From Phoronis australis (lineage: Eukaryota > Phoronida > Phoronidae): DNA of 64,000 bases. The stretch is from assembly GCA_002633005.1 (NCBI GenBank), contig NMRA01000617.1, forward strand, positions 70,367 to 134,366, given 5' to 3'. Shown here in pieces: positions 1 to 14,200 of the stretch. The notes under the pieces were generated by a model. That model saw nothing but the letters and a program-made list of their open reading frames with translations. It was not told where the DNA came from and did no database searches. How positions within the stretch are numbered: the first letter of the stretch is position 1; each line of letters begins with the position of its first letter. The position numbers and the translations under genes are program-made.

Positions 1-3000
1 CAACTGTGAGAATTTAACAAAATGCGACGTGCCAAGGTAATCTAACTAACAGTAATTAAGTTACTTTTTCCTGTTCCGATATAAAGAGTGCTTTACTAAA
101 AAATTAATGAAACACTCTTTTGGTAATGTGACTCTGAGCAACACTACGCTTATCCAGGTCACCTCTATCACCTCACATTAACAACAACACGAGATAACCC
201 ATATTCAAATGAATGAATTAATACTCTAAGTAGGACCCATGCTTTATGCACAAAAAAAACGAAATAATTTAGAAAACTGAAACAACCCTTTTGATAATTC
301 CTCTGGATCAAACACTATTTGGTCATGTTTGATACCATTGTTTACCTATGGATACACCTTTTTTGCAAAATTTCATTAAGAATACATGGTCATGCGACCT
401 GATTTTATAAACCTAAAATTGCACAGGCTTTCTACTTTCAGAAAATATATACTTTTACTGTATACATAAGGTCCTACAAAATCAAATGCATTGTGTGTAT
501 TACTAGAATTAATGACTGGGCTTTGCATTGTTGACATTTCCGAAGTGCAAAACTGACTGCGAATCAGGCGAGACAAGAAATTTTCACCAAATAGCTTCGC
601 GAGAAATAAGTGAGGAACAACGTATTATTTTTCCAAATAATTTTGGGTGTGTGAAATGAGATGAGTGTGCGGAATGACTGGAGAATTACTGTACCACAAG
701 CGTGTCTCTTTAGAAATTTTCTCCCTAGAAATGCAAATTGATGTAAAATCCATATTCAGTAAAATCACCACTTTCAAACAAAAAATTGGCCTCTAAGATT
801 GTTATGAACGCCTGCACTTTTTCAAAATATTGTCTGGCAGTAGCTAAAGAATATATAAAAATGGTAAAATAATTAAACGTGCATTTCGTCCTGATAACTA
901 GCTGGCAGCCAGCTAAAACGGAAATCTAATAAATCTCTCATAAGACTCCTTACCATGCAGGACTCTATTTCCATAACTAACAAAAATCTGGAAACAATCA
1001 GACACTGAAGACAAGCTTCAGAATTTATTGTGGTTGGCCAACCCTAAAATTGCAAATTCGAAAATGGGGTATATACTCATTGCCTGTGAGTTGAGTTGCA
1101 AACAGAAACAGAATCCCATATACACATGCCAATCAAATGGGATAAATTCATTTAAGAGACTTTCAAAGATTAAGCAATAGGGGATGGTCGTGGAGGTACC
1201 AGGAGTAACTTCTGTACAACAAGTGGCATAGAGGAACACCAAACACACTTGTTCAGTGTATGTGATCAGACATGAGGAGTCACAAATAAAAGTGCCACTG
1301 GGCAACTGTCCTCTAGAGGTCAATACCATATGGTCACATAGTCTGCACCACATGCAGTTGTTCACACATGTTCATAATATAAACACATACATAGTTCCCC
1401 AAGCACTTTACATGTAAACACTAAGTAAAATGGTGAACAGGTTTTCCTTCTAGTTAGCTAAATATGACCAAACTAAATATATTTGAATTGAACACTTAAA
1501 ATGTCCGTCTACTATTCAACTGTGCAACTTCCAGGTGTATACATCAGCAATATACCAGCAGTTTGTTTCCTACATACAAGTCAAGTGGTTAATATTGTGT
1601 TTAATAAATGAAAATAAATCTTGAATGGTATATGATGCAGTCTAATGGCTAGGAAAATACACATTGAAGCTTGATTCTTGAACTATGCTAGGTCCACTGA
1701 AGAATTTCTTGCATACAAAAAACAGCAAGCCTTACTCAGACATTAACCTCAGGCAATCAAAACTAGCTTTAAAATAAAATTAAACATTTTCCCAGTGGTT
1801 TTCTCTGAGCCCTAGTGTTTCGCAGGTCAAACAAGGGCAAGATGTCCTACATTGAATTGCCTATAAATCAGCAACAGGGACAATGCTGGCTGATCACATA
1901 CAAAAACACTTGAGACAGAGTTGATAAGCAGTAGTCCACAGAATCCAGTTAGCTTGCGAAAATGTTTTGCTTCTTACCCACACTTCAACAAAATGTAAAT
2001 GTAGCTCTAGGCAAAACTATTCATGTCCTTTGGTGCCCAGGTCAAGACCCTCAGTAAAAATTATGTCTACAGAGCGAATTATTGAGTGTGTATTGTAGCT
2101 TTAAATTCCACTGCACATGGAACTCAATGTTCTACCAGTAAATTAATTTTTTTCAATGGTAAAGTTACAAGTGAACCGTAAGACAAACCTAAAATAAAAA
2201 GCGCCAGTTTCATGACTGGACAGAGTGGCTTCTCAGCTTATTGATTAATCACACCAGAGAAGTGGGAATAATTAATATTGACTTTGATTATGTAAAAATA
2301 ACACACATCCACAAGCCGTTTCATTGATTCTGATCCTGGTCTGACATCTTAGTAGAGCCCTCCAGTGATATTTATATGGCTACCATGCAGACAAACCTGA
2401 CCATGCCTAACAGAGAAAAACTGAGATGGAACATTTCTCAGCATTGGAGGAAACCTTTCCACTTGTGTAAGCTCTGTGCAAAAGCAATTACTAACATAAT
2501 TAAGCATCAAATCAAGGTGTTCTTTTTTGCATGGAACATAACAACACAGACTTCAAATTCCTCAAAATAAATTAAGCCAGTCTAGACACTAGACCATATC
2601 CTAAACTACAAAATAGTTCACTGGTGCTTGGTACAGGTTGAAGGAAATAACCAATAACCAATACATCAGTAACCTAAGTTCCTTAACAAAGCTAAAGGAA
2701 AAGCCTTTTGATAGGGAAACTATGGTGTTGACTATATTGGTAAACATGACTTTGCAGGAGCTTTTCAGTATTATTTCCTCTAAACTGTTCCTGAAGTAAA
2801 ATGGTCACAGAAGGAAACAAGGAGCTCACATAACAATTTCAATCAGTACCTTTTCACAATCTAAAAAAATCTTGGTGAAGAAACATTGGAGAACAGTCTT
2901 ATCTCACCATGATTTTTGGAGGAGACGAAACCACAGAAAAAACATGGAAACAAAAAAGCAAAAATGCACCTGCTCACAATAAGCCAGTTCCACCAAGAAT

Positions 3001-4635
3001 CATAACAGCCAGTGCGCTTCAGATCAAGTTTGCTACTTCAAATATTGGCACAAGGTGAAATAGATCAGAGTCAGTCAGCCTATGGATAATATATATGCAC
3101 AACCATATATTGACATATTGAATTTAGTAATAACACACACCTAGTTAATCTGGGTAATAATCCCAAGGAGGATATTACACTGACAGGACACAACTCCTGG
3201 AACAAAGGTTACACTATGACACTGATAATGCATGCTTGATAAACGGAAATGCACTGGCAACAAGTTACTGTATCACAGCTCAGAATTGTTTTCTTTATAA
3301 TTTCTCAAAAAGCAAGGTTCCAGTGAAACTGACTGGTTATTACACAAAGATAAATGAGTTGCACACTTTTGGAAGGCAAAATTGTGACAGGTGTTCGTAA
3401 AGACACGTCGTACTTTTAAGAAAGCCTTGTTCGTATGAACTGCAGGTGGTCGGCAAGCCGGGCATAGGCGCTAAAAAGTGAAAATCTCAGGAGTGGTCAG
3501 CAAGCCGAGAATAAGCGTGAACCCATATGGGTGCGACACTCAAACCAAATGGTCACCCACGTGTACACTTTATTAAAATATTGTTAATAGCAAATATTTG
3601 GCCAGCTCTTCGGCACTGCGTATTTGTGTGACAACAAAAGCGTTTTTTCTTTTTACCCCAATTTCCAATATTGGTGTGCAAGATCAGCCGAGTTCATGAA
3701 GACAAAATCTACAACTTTTCTGTCATTCACCTGAAGACATTTTACTACACTGCACTTTTCTGAGAGAATAATTTGAGCATCCCACTGCATAACATTGCCA
3801 GCACACTGATAGCAAATCGATAAATAAACACTGTGAAATCTGACTACATTGATTTCACATTTGAATTGTAAGTGGCACTGAATCCTTGCCCACAAAATAC
3901 TCTATAGATCTACATCATTCTTAACACCTAACCTATTTCAGCATATTGCCACTGCATTGGAGAACAGCTATTCTACAAAACGCCAAATGAGTTTTGGTTG
4001 CTGCAGAATGTGACAGTTTGGACACGCACCACAAGGGACATTCACACGAGAATTCATCATAGTTATGGCTAACTCCACAAGTTAACTTCGCAGTAAACAT
4101 GTAGGTTCAACAGCAGTGGGGCAGGTGCTTCAATGAGTTATCAGAATGTCTCATTGTTAAGAATGACAAATGATATGTTAATATTATTTGACATTTTACT
4201 CAAATACGCACAGGTCTACTACAGTAAGCACTTCATTTCATTGATTATCCAAAAATAGACACCATTCTTTATATTCAAAAACTCATCGTATGCATCAAAA
4301 CATTTTTACAGTGTCACCTTGTGATAACATTAATCAATTGAGTACCATCTACTGATAATTTTCATGTCTATTAACTACTGAAGCCAATCTGAAGCGTTCA
4401 ACTAACTTTGCAGCTTACATCGACTCTTCTAGACTATACCGCAATAAATTTAACAGGACCTATCATACAACAACAACCCAATAGTAATTGTTATTATTGA
4501 CTGTTTCCGTTACAATGCTACACTCAACTGTAACTAAAGGGAAGCCAGGGACAGTTGAAATCTGATACGTACTAGTATCTAACCTAGAGCATGCGATAAT
4601 GTTTAATCATAAAACTGCTGCAGTAATCCACCCAC
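1..4635. other. Probable rab11fip intron (no recognised exon)
   Basis: No exon passing both a reading-frame and a splice-site test was found on either strand. The stretch is A+T-rich. Positions 1016-1230 resemble 60548-60760 in the same orientation (shared run AATTCGAAAATGG), marking an old dispersed repeat. Around 3410-3530 lies a fragment with a short internal duplication (GCAAGCCG). Given the direction of the upstream exons, this is most simply intron of the Rab11-FIP gene. Confidence 0.5.
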
Positions 4636-7600
4636 CTCTGAGTTAAGAAACTCTTCAGATTCTGTACTTCGAACACTGGATGACCTGGGATTTGGATGCT
4701 CCAGAAAATCTCTAGGTGTGCTTGGGGAGCCTGCAACAAACAAAAGTTTTGTAACCGGCTACAAATTCACAGGGCCTCAGGAGATTCAGTGAGAAGTATA
4801 TACCTAGCCTAGCCTCCTGCTAGGCAGAGATGAGACCGGCAGAAGTCTCCCTAGGCATGAGGTAGTGTCTTACATTCAGAATCCAGACCAATGCAATACC
4901 AGAGACAAATGATGAAAAATCATACATCAGACACTACCAGCTACCCCGATCTTATTTTCTTTTGTTTACCAATGCAGAATGATTACCAAATATGCCACAA
5001 ATGCACTGAAATACCCACCAGAGATGATATCTGAGATGGCAAAATAGATGAGGAATAAGTCCAGAGAGAGAGAAATATCCACCTGAGAAGCAGTGGTAGA
5101 CTATGAACAAGCTACTTATTAACAACAGTAGTGATGCTACCTGAGTTAAAGATAGATACATGAACATCCGGCCCTTATAGACTATTAGTATCTGCACAAT
5201 TGAGAATCTATAAATAGCTAAGTAAAGTAAACATTTTTCAGTCAGAATTTGCAAGATTTTAATACAAGTTCATGGCTCAATTCAATGAGTTTCCAAATTA
5301 CGAGTAGACACAAAGAATCAGTGAATCCCAAATCAACCATTCTAACAGTGAATACTATCAAATGCATTTTTGAAAGGATTTAAATACATAAAAACAAGAC
5401 AGGACAAGTACACATAGCACAAGTCAGTCTCTCACTGCTAGTGCTCTTTAACTGCCTTCTGAATCATTATCACCACCACGCACATTTTCTCTCACAGTCG
5501 AGGGCTTATCCCAGGTATGGGGCTTGGGTGTTTCAGCAACACCCAAAGCATGCGTACAACAAATGCATTTGTTGGATTTAGGTCACCATGAAGAGATCAT
5601 TTGAACCTTAAAGGACAGCTTTTTATGGCACAATGTTTCTGCACATGAAAAAATTGTAAGGTGACAGCAAAAAAATTAATCATAAAACTTTACTTGAGGT
5701 AGGCCAGAGATGTGAAGGGACCTCTGTTACCCGTTGCATGAAAAGTCTCAATCTGAAACCCAAGAAGGTTCCCACACTGGGTAGGAACATGCTTTTGTCT
5801 ACTGGCTTGGTTCTATCTCTAAACTTTTTTATAAAACTCAGCAATATCATTTTATTGGACATGTCATCATCTTATTCTGAAGAACTCAGTTTAGTGACAT
5901 ACTCAGGTCTCTGAGTAATCCCAAAAGTCAAATCCCAACGGGAAACTTAGCGAACCAGTAGCAATGTGGGGGCTAATCACCAGGGACAGGATGCTAGTTT
6001 AGCTTTAGTTTAAAATGCATCACGTCTAATCACCTATATATATTTACACTGCAAAGGTCTTTGCACCAAGTCAAACAAGTTTCCCTTTGCCACCCGCTGC
6101 AAAGAAGTACCTTCTGGTACAGCCAGGAGGCGATAAAAGTCACCAGACCCACTTGATCAGCCTCCATTGCTTTCAAAAAGTCTTCCATTTGAAGCGAAAC
6201 TAGATGGGAACAACTCATTTAACAATCCTTAATTTTTAGACATCCCCAAGACTAAAGAATTTCCCAAATTTTAGAGACTGTTTCTTGTAACAAGCTACTG
6301 AGTAACCCAACATCCGGCTACAAACATTTTAGATTCAGTTTTCTATGCATGGTAACAACTCTCTGTTCCACAATTTTCCACAACGAGAGGGAGGGAACCT
6401 TGGCAACCGTCGATCTACTGAACACTACAACAGTAAGTACCCCTGCCAGTCTGCTGGTTCAGACAACGGAAGCTCAAAACATGTAACAATACCTCCAGCT
6501 TTGATGTCCATAATCTGTCGTACTCCATGGCAGAAGTCATCAAAGTTGATGTGCCCTGAATGGTGAGGATCTAATGCCTTTATTATAGGAGCCAGGTCAA
6601 CGTCCTGTAAGAGAAGAGTTAAAAAGATGGTCATACATGAACAAAATAACATCTTTGAAAAGCTAACATCACTAACAATTTTTAATTTACATTTTAGCAC
6701 AAAGAAAACAGCACTGCAAGAGTATGGAGTCATTGTATATCAAGATATTTTATCAATTATATTTAGATGGCAATGCTATTTAAATAAACTGTGCAAGGTA
6801 AACTATTTTAGGATAAAAAAAAAATTAGAATGACCTAAATGGCAGTGATTGCTCCCAAGAGATCACTATTTGTTGAACTCTGTTACAATTTGTCTCAGAA
6901 ATACTGCCTTGTATCCTATTCCTAGATTGTAGATCTAGTTATTTGAAGTTTCATTTGCATCCCGCACTCACCCTAATGGCTAATGTCACAGACACATGTT
7001 TTCGTTCAAGAGTCCATAAATGAAACAACTGCAATCCAAAAGTCACAAGACTTGAGCAACAGCCAAATCCAAATAATGTGATGCTTTTCGACATGTTTAT
7101 TGTTCCACGGTTCAATGTATTTAATGAGGTCAATCTAACAAGATAAAATCTGAGCACCGAATTGCGTATTTGTCTCAGTCTGGCAATCTATGATTGGTGC
7201 CAGCAACAAAAAATGCAATGCCTAAAATGAATATTCACTGCAGAGAACTACTTATGACCGTGCATACCTCTAGAAACTAGTTAAGGGCTAATCACTCAAC
7301 GACCACTTTCTTTCTTTTTACCAGTTCAATGACTCTCAAACTATTTAAATAATTTTAAATTCATATGGATTAACACAATCATATACAAAAATACTGCATT
7401 AAAATGGCCAAAACACTTCAACAAGACCAAACTTTACACTAAAGGAACAGACGATAAATACTACGGTGGCTTAATCTGTTAACATTTCGACTAGATCTAC
7501 CTGTCCGCCCCCTTCATCATCGGAAGCACCAAAGTGATCCCGTGCTAAACTGGCGAAGTGTTCCACTGAAATGTATCCTTCTTTTCCCTCATCACACACA

Positions 7601-7647
7601 TCGAAGACTGTTCTTAGTTTCTGGGTGAAGTCCAGATTTAACTCCAT
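4636..7647 (-). CDS. rab11fip3/4-like: Rab11 family-interacting protein 3/4 (class II FIP), 5' part of gene
   Basis: Exons, in transcript order, are 7501-7647 (49 codons), 6493-6604 and 4636-4730; phases join in frame (0, 1, 0) and all splice sites are GT-AG. Exon 1 encodes residues 1-49 starting MELNLDFTQKLRTVFDVC. Exon 2 contains KALDPHHSGHINFDDFCHGV. Exon 3 is Ser/Pro/Glu-rich (GSPSTPRDFLEHPNPRSSS). The first two exons match the EF-hand pair at the N-terminus of human RAB11FIP4/FIP3 in order and spacing. Both loops are degenerate (His at position 12 of the first, His at position 3 of the second), so calcium binding is doubtful. Class II FIPs couple Rab11/Arf6 recycling endosomes to cytokinesis and motor transport. 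The start codon follows an in-frame TAG at 7675-7677. That TAG could instead be a weak splice acceptor, which would leave the true start further upstream. The coiled coil and Rab11-binding domain are not seen and presumably lie left of the window. Confidence 0.85.
4731..6492 (-). other. rab11fip intron 2 with a possible cryptic exon
   Basis: This intron lies between exons 2 and 3 of the Rab11-FIP gene. Apart from an EF-hand-like open segment at 6111-6199, described separately, I see no coding signal and no recognisable mobile element. Confidence 0.6.
6111..6199 (-). other. Candidate alternative or fossil EF-hand exon of the Rab11-FIP gene
   Basis: On the minus strand an acceptor (CATCTAG) precedes 89 nt of open frame, followed by donor AAG|GTACTT. 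Its phase accepts the preceding exon 2 (phase 1). The reading includes FLKAMEADQVGLVTF, which aligns with IIKALDPHHSGHINF of exon 2 (K-A, acidic, G, V/I, F shared). The length is not a multiple of three, so inclusion would shift the frame of exon 3. It could be an alternative terminal route, a decayed duplicated exon or chance. Confidence 0.25.
6605..7500 (-). other. rab11fip intron 1
   Basis: Intron between the two EF-hand exons: donor CAG|GTAGAT on the minus strand at 7500, acceptor CTTACAG ending at 6605. It is A+T-rich and I recognise no gene or mobile element within it. Confidence 0.7.
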
Positions 7648-8293
7648 GCTGTGGTAGATCTGACCAGGGCGTAACTACAACGATTGAATTAGTCATACTT
7701 CGTTACAAATTGAACGGTAAAAAATTGCCATTGTGTCACCTGTCGGCTTGACGTTGTTTGGGGTTGAGCCAAACAACGATTGTAATAATGTCAAGCAAAA
7801 ATAATCCGCTACCAAAATAAAGAACAGCTTTATTGCCTAGAGTGTTACTTTAAAAAAAACAGATATGTCATCTTAAAGTACTCTTTTTATATCATCTATT
7901 GTAATGATTGCCAAAATAATGTTAGATATAAATTTGATAATTTTTTACAGAATTGTAAGGATACATTCTTGCAGCGCCTCTAACGGTAACTACTTTCTAG
8001 CTGAGTTTCTAAAATTTAGTACAGCTCAAAAACAGAAATCCAGAATTTACATTTACAAAATAATTAACTTAATCCCAAAAATTAACTCTGGTCTACTTTT
8101 AATCAATTAAATGCAGTTAAATCATCTAAATTACCGCGTTTTAAATGAATTTATCCTAAGGAAAATAGGTGTCGCTGTTAACATTAATAACGCGGGAAAG
8201 TTGGTGGTGGACGAAAAAGTTATTGCTTCTCATCGCTCTCAAAACGAGAAATTGAAATTAGTTTTCTCCTGTTATCGTTACTAGTCCTGTAAA
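7648..8293. promoter_or_regulatory. Head-to-head promoter region of rab11fip and chtf18
   Basis: The two start codons (7647 minus, 8294 plus) are 646 bp apart and diverge, so both genes probably share this region for initiation. No TATA box stands out near either start. An E2F-type site lies 95-102 bp upstream of the chtf18 ATG. The chtf18 start context is good (A at -3, G at +4). Confidence 0.6.
8192..8199 (-). promoter_or_regulatory. E2F-type binding site
   Basis: The plus strand reads GCGGGAAA, the exact reverse complement of the E2F consensus TTTCCCGC, about 95 bp upstream of the chtf18 start codon. E2F control is well known for S-phase replication genes, so the position is functionally sensible. 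Binding is inferred. Confidence 0.55.
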
Positions 8294-11200
8294 ATGGACG
8301 AAGAATGCGACTTTGCTTATGAAGACGAATTGGATGCTATGAGAGAATTGGAAGGTTTGTTCCATAATTGGAAAAATGAGTGGAATGGACGTCTCCGCTC
8401 TTGTCTTGACTTCGATATTGACGATCTCGACCACTGTTTACAAAACACAGTTTTAAACTTTAGCCTTTCCAACCCTTGGACTTAGTGCAACGTTTCATGA
8501 ATGTTCCATTTATTTTGTAAAATCAGTGCATTTACCTCCCTCTGCAGTGTGCACATATTTGTCAAATGTGCTTAAATTGCTGCAACAGGCAGAAGTTGTA
8601 ATTGTTTGGTAAAAATCAGGCACAACCTTCAGAAAAGTTCAGTGTCGTCTGTGTTCTTTGTGGGCAGGAGGACTTAGGGATAATTTTGTTGCAAGAAATT
8701 GAAGAGTTGTTGAAGATCTATGCATAATGTTCTAGGGCGGGTATGGCACAACATTGTTTAGTCAACGATTTCGACGTCAGTTTTAGCGACCTCAGATTTC
8801 ATTTGGCGACTTAGGATTTTCTCCAGGCCACCAAATGTGACTTGGCGTCAAACTTAGTGACAAACACTGATTTTGTAGACTCAAATTCACTGAATGCTTA
8901 ATTACCAGTTTATTGAATGATTTGAGAAATGGCAATGATGCTGCAGCTTAGTAGATTTTCTTTAAAATTATTTTACCTGACAAATGCTATACCAGCTGCG
9001 TGGATAATGACAGGTTGCTTGTATCTAAACTGCAGTAAATATATTTTTGTGTGCAGGGATCTTGACAGGTGCTTGATTGAGGAGTGTGACTGAGATGTCA
9101 CAGGTTGAAATTGACGCAGTCCAGTACCGTATAGTCACTGTCAGTTTATCAGATGCTTAAGTCGATGTGAAATCGATTACTTCGAGCGTTTGATTAGATG
9201 CGCATAACAAACTGCATGACATATTTAATCCTAAAGTAAATTAACACCAGTAAATTAAAACACTTCTGAAATAAATTTTCTTGGTCACTTTATCAATTTT
9301 GTTGTAGATAATGTAAGGTTGATATATCCACTAACACACAACTTCTGTGCATTTCGTTGATTTTATCTGAGAATTTTGATTGTGTTCGACAATCTAAACC
9401 TCTCACTGTACTAATAATTTGATTCCTCGGCAGTAATGGTATCTACTGTATTTACCTATGCCCATGAATATAGTAATTAAAAATATAGACATTGCCATGT
9501 TGTGCGAAATGACTGATGAACGACGTTTAGTTTTGTGTGCTAATTGTGAATTAGAAGTACTCCCATGTAGAAACGAGTTGTTGTGAATATCACTTTAACT
9601 GCAGCATTCAGTGAAAATGGCGTAAGGGCTGTTCCAGTAAAATCTGTATGGGAGGGGGGGAGGCACCTTTTTTCGCACCCACAACCCATATTTTTCATTT
9701 ATTTCTTCAGCCTACCACCCGTAATTTTTTATAAATTTGAAATGCAACCACCCGTAATTTTTTTTGTTCTTGTGGTTGACTGCACAGGCGCTTGAGTTTA
9801 TCTGTTCCTCCATCACCACTAACGTCATTCATTACTAAGAAAACATATGTTTCTTATATATGGTTATTAGCCATCGAGAAATTCGAGCACCTGTGGTTAA
9901 ATGGTGTTATGGGCATGCCGATGAGGAGATCGGAGGGAGTGAAAAAGTCGGAGCTCTTTGCAAGTTGCATTTTTGTTTCAGTTTTTGATTCTATGCAGAT
10001 TGTTTATAAAATTTACTAAAATTACCCTCCATCAAACATTTATGGCCCAATGAAACAACAACGACCTGTAAATTTTAACTTTTTTAAAGTACGACCACCA
10101 GCCATTTTGAATTTAGGTCAAACGCAACCACCCATAAATTTTTATTTCAGTTGCCTTCCCCCCCTCCCACACAGATTTTGCTGGAACAGCCCTAAGTATT
10201 ACGGGCATTATTCAGATCTTTATTTAATAGCAGCAAACTAAAGTGCTACGATTGGATAGGAGTGCTTGAGTTTTACTGTATAATTTTTCTGTGTTGTTAC
10301 GTTTCAGATGACCCTCCAATTTCTAGGAAGAGTCTTAACTTCAATACCCCCAGCAGCAGGAGTAAACAGGCATCTGAGGTACTCGACACAAGCTTGCCCA
10401 CTCCATTCGATAGCCCACTGCCAAAGTTGGATCTTGATGAGGAGGGTATTAGAAAAAGGACAAAACTTGATAGACCACATGATGAAAGCTCACCAGTTCA
10501 AGGTAGGAAGATTGCATTGAAAAAAAGAAAGATTTTTTGTTTGTCTTAATTTTTTTTCAAATTTATTTTAGAAGTCTCAGCAATATAGAGACAATACTGA
10601 TTAACATTACTATCTAGATATCACATTAAAATATGGGGCATGTTTTAATTAAATTACGGGAAACCGATGACACGGTGTGAATACAAACATCAATTGGCAA
10701 AGTAAAAGCATGTTGAAATCTCACCACCTTCGTAGAAAAGTAATTTATAGCAAAATTGCTCCTTTTAATTTTTCAAGGGCTTCTATCATTCTTGTGAATA
10801 TCCAAAACTGTTCAAAACATTTTCTGATGGTAGCCGTGGCGCAAAACTTGAACATGGAAAGCATATAATCTGGTGCTACGTATGGTTCGTGGAAAATGTG
10901 ATATAACAAAGTTTCACTAGTCGGCCATGTTGTGTCTTTAATTGGAAAGATTTAATCGTGTCTTTGTCTCGTGTGTTGGTGTCACGTGCATCGGCAAATT
11001 GAATCTATGCTTGGTCACCATTCCCACTCAACAAAAGAATTTAGAAAACATGAAGCATGATTGCAATTGTTTCCATGTGTGGAATGCTGCGAAATGAAAA
11101 AGGGGTGCATTGTTTTTTGTACCTTCAACTCAAAAACTGCTTCACGTTTCGTGGGAAGAAGTACACAAGATTATACCTTCACAGTACGTGTGGCTTGATT

Positions 11201-14200
11201 CCAAGAATAACATGTCTCTGTGACTTAAGAAATCGTATCGTATTTAATCTGCTTAGCAGGAGATTATGAAACTTACAGATCTGTTTAATGGCACCTATGA
11301 TTAGACCTGCTGAACGACTCAATAATTTACTGTTTTCAGTTTATGAGAGGAGCTTAACAACATATTTCTATGACAAGAGTTTGATCTGTTGCTTAGAAAT
11401 CCTGTTTACTCAAGTGTTGTCGTGCATTTGCACCTATATTTTATGTTGCTCACTGCCAGTGCTTCGTCAGCAATGCCTTCCTGTATTCGCCTTTTGCCCT
11501 CTTCTTGTAGAACCGGAAAAGAAAAAACAAAGAACTGACCGCGAAGACTTCGACTATTCAGAAATGTTTACCGAAGTCGAAGATTTTGAGATAACTCCTC
11601 CACCATCACCACCAAGGCTGTTGAGGGGACGTAAATCACAGAAAAATAAGCATTTGGACATCTTTGATGAACTCAATTCACTGTTACAACGGCAACAAGA
11701 CGTTTTGGTGGAAGGTACCGTGTATAATTTATTGCATGATTAAAAAGTTGCAGTTTTATGCTCCCTTTGAAAAAATTTTGTGGCCGCATGTACAGTTGTC
11801 ACCTGGATTACTGCCCAAGGCCCTTAAATTGGGGAAATCGAAAATCAATGGTTGGGTGCTTAAAAACGGCATGTTTGAAAGGTCAAGGTTAAGCCCATAC
11901 ACAGACAGTCTTTCAGGTTAATGCCCAGGGAGCTACATTGATGTTGGACTTCATGTGCATGGTTCAAATCAAACATGGCGTACAGTAGTTCAGCGTGTTA
12001 TGCAGAGTGTCTTTAAATTGTCAGATGCAAATATTGCTAGCCAAACACTGCTTTCACGAATACTTTCACCATTTGTTTGCTCAAGATTACAGTAATATTA
12101 GAATTTATTAGATTTAATTAGAGCCATTTCAACAATAAAGCATGGTTCACTAAAACTGTTGTTGCTCAGTACAGCAGTCAGGTTCTTCTCCATTCTGTCA
12201 TTCATCTATTATTAACTTTGCTGGTTTGTTGTTTATCTCAAAAGTTGTCTGTAAAAGTGATGAAATTTTACACAGAGTTATGTATTATTTTCAGGCAAGA
12301 TATATTGTTTTTTTTTTTTTTTAATGTTTATAATGAAATAGTACAATAAATATGCAGACCCAGAAAGCACCAAGAGGCATTGTATCTGAGCTAAAGATAC
12401 ATTCTTTTGTCATGTTATTTGTTGCAGACTATGATTTTGAGCGACCTCGAGTGCTGACGCGCATCCCCGATGGCGAATACATCAGCGCGACTGATGGTGA
12501 AGGTCAGCGAGTGTATATGGGCTTGAAGAATGATGACGAGTTCAAGAACAATGTAAGACTTGGCTGTTGTCGACCCTCTAAGTTTGTGTAAGACTCAAAT
12601 ACAAAACATTTTTGACGTGACCGATATTGTTTAAACTACAGGCATGTGTTTGTTTTGAAGACAACGGAGGTGATACATTATGAAAGGGATGTGCGATCTA
12701 GCAGTCTTCTCTGTGCAGCATCTGTGACTACGACACTGCACATTGCTTAATAAAGCAACCGTATACCCACGTTACGTATAAGGAGAAAATTAAGAGCTCT
12801 TGCTACATAAAATTTGGTCTCAACTTGTTACTTACTCATCAGATGAGAAGGAATTTCTGAGTTTACTAAGTAGGTTCTCTTTGACCTGTTTTAACAAGTT
12901 GTCGTGACCTTTTTGATATTGCCTCTGACCTGTTTAAATAGCACGCGACACAAATGATTTGTCATTTTGAACAAAATTTATCATTTTTGTGTGTTTGCTA
13001 TAGTATGCACGTGCTGCACGCTATCTTAAATTTTCAAAGCTGTTGTAAACGCGACCTGTTAGAATTTTTGAGTGTGGAGATCATTGCTAAGGACTGACAG
13101 TTCATTATTCATTGGCACCATGGTCAGTGCATGAAATGACACAGCGTGACAAGCCAGCATGTATAGTTTGATCTCAAGCAATAATGAATGGTCAGTTCTT
13201 TACGTATTATGTAATTTATTTGAAACCTTAAAGTCTCAATTTTACTATCCCACACAACGGTCAATAAATATAGTCATGTGTTACACAGATAACAAAACAA
13301 TATTGCAACTAAGCCTTTTAGTTTCATTGCCAAAAATACATTTTGCCACCTGATTTTTGCCACAAGGTTTTCGTTGTCAGTCCTGACTTTTGAATCCCCG
13401 AAAACACCTCACTTTGACCAACTTGGGAACAGTTTGAGACCAAATCATGTTGGCAATTGTTCTGAAACAAAAATTGGTCACTTTAGCTGAGCAGGTTTTT
13501 GTAATGTCTGTTTCAGATGTTTGTAAATGTTATCTAACGTGTAGTATTAATTAGCCTTACTACTTGTGTCTTCATTTATGTGATTAATTCAGGTTGACGA
13601 GTCTGTGAGGCGAGACCGCGTTTCACATCTTTTAGGAGTACCCTTTGATGACTTAAAACTGGAAGCTATGAAACTGGTAAGTGAAAGCTACTTTGTTGTT
13701 TTTGTACAGTACTTTTCAAAATAAACTGGACACCATTGAAATTCAACAAAATTTCGGCCCACGAAACTGCCACTAAATATCAATTTCTCTTCAATAAAAT
13801 CTGTTTCAGTTCTTCCACAATATCAACAGTGTCGACTAGTCAAAATCGTGACAACTTTCTGCAGGAGTCCATTCATAAACAAACCGTTAGCGGCAAGGAG
13901 GTGTAGTAACTCCACATTAAACTCTGAACAAAAAAGAAAAATGGTATTTCAACAAAAGTTCGACAGAACTGTCGAGTAATTCTGGCAAGAAGTTTATCCA
14001 AGTCTGTCCACTATATTTTGAAAACTACTGCATCTTGATGTATTTTTCAGCTAAACTAGCGATCGCTTTAACAACACCATAAGAACACGGTTACCAGACA
14101 GAGTGTTGTTGTAAACTTTGAGAACCAGACATGTCTGGTTTTAATTTTCGTGGTGCATTTTAAGCATTCTTGAAATACGCTTGTCAATAGTGCTTCAAGA

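Noticed and set aside
1018-1365. 115-codon minus-strand open frame
   Set aside because: It overlaps a dispersed repeat also found at 60548-60760 and shows no domain, splice context or compositional sign of coding.
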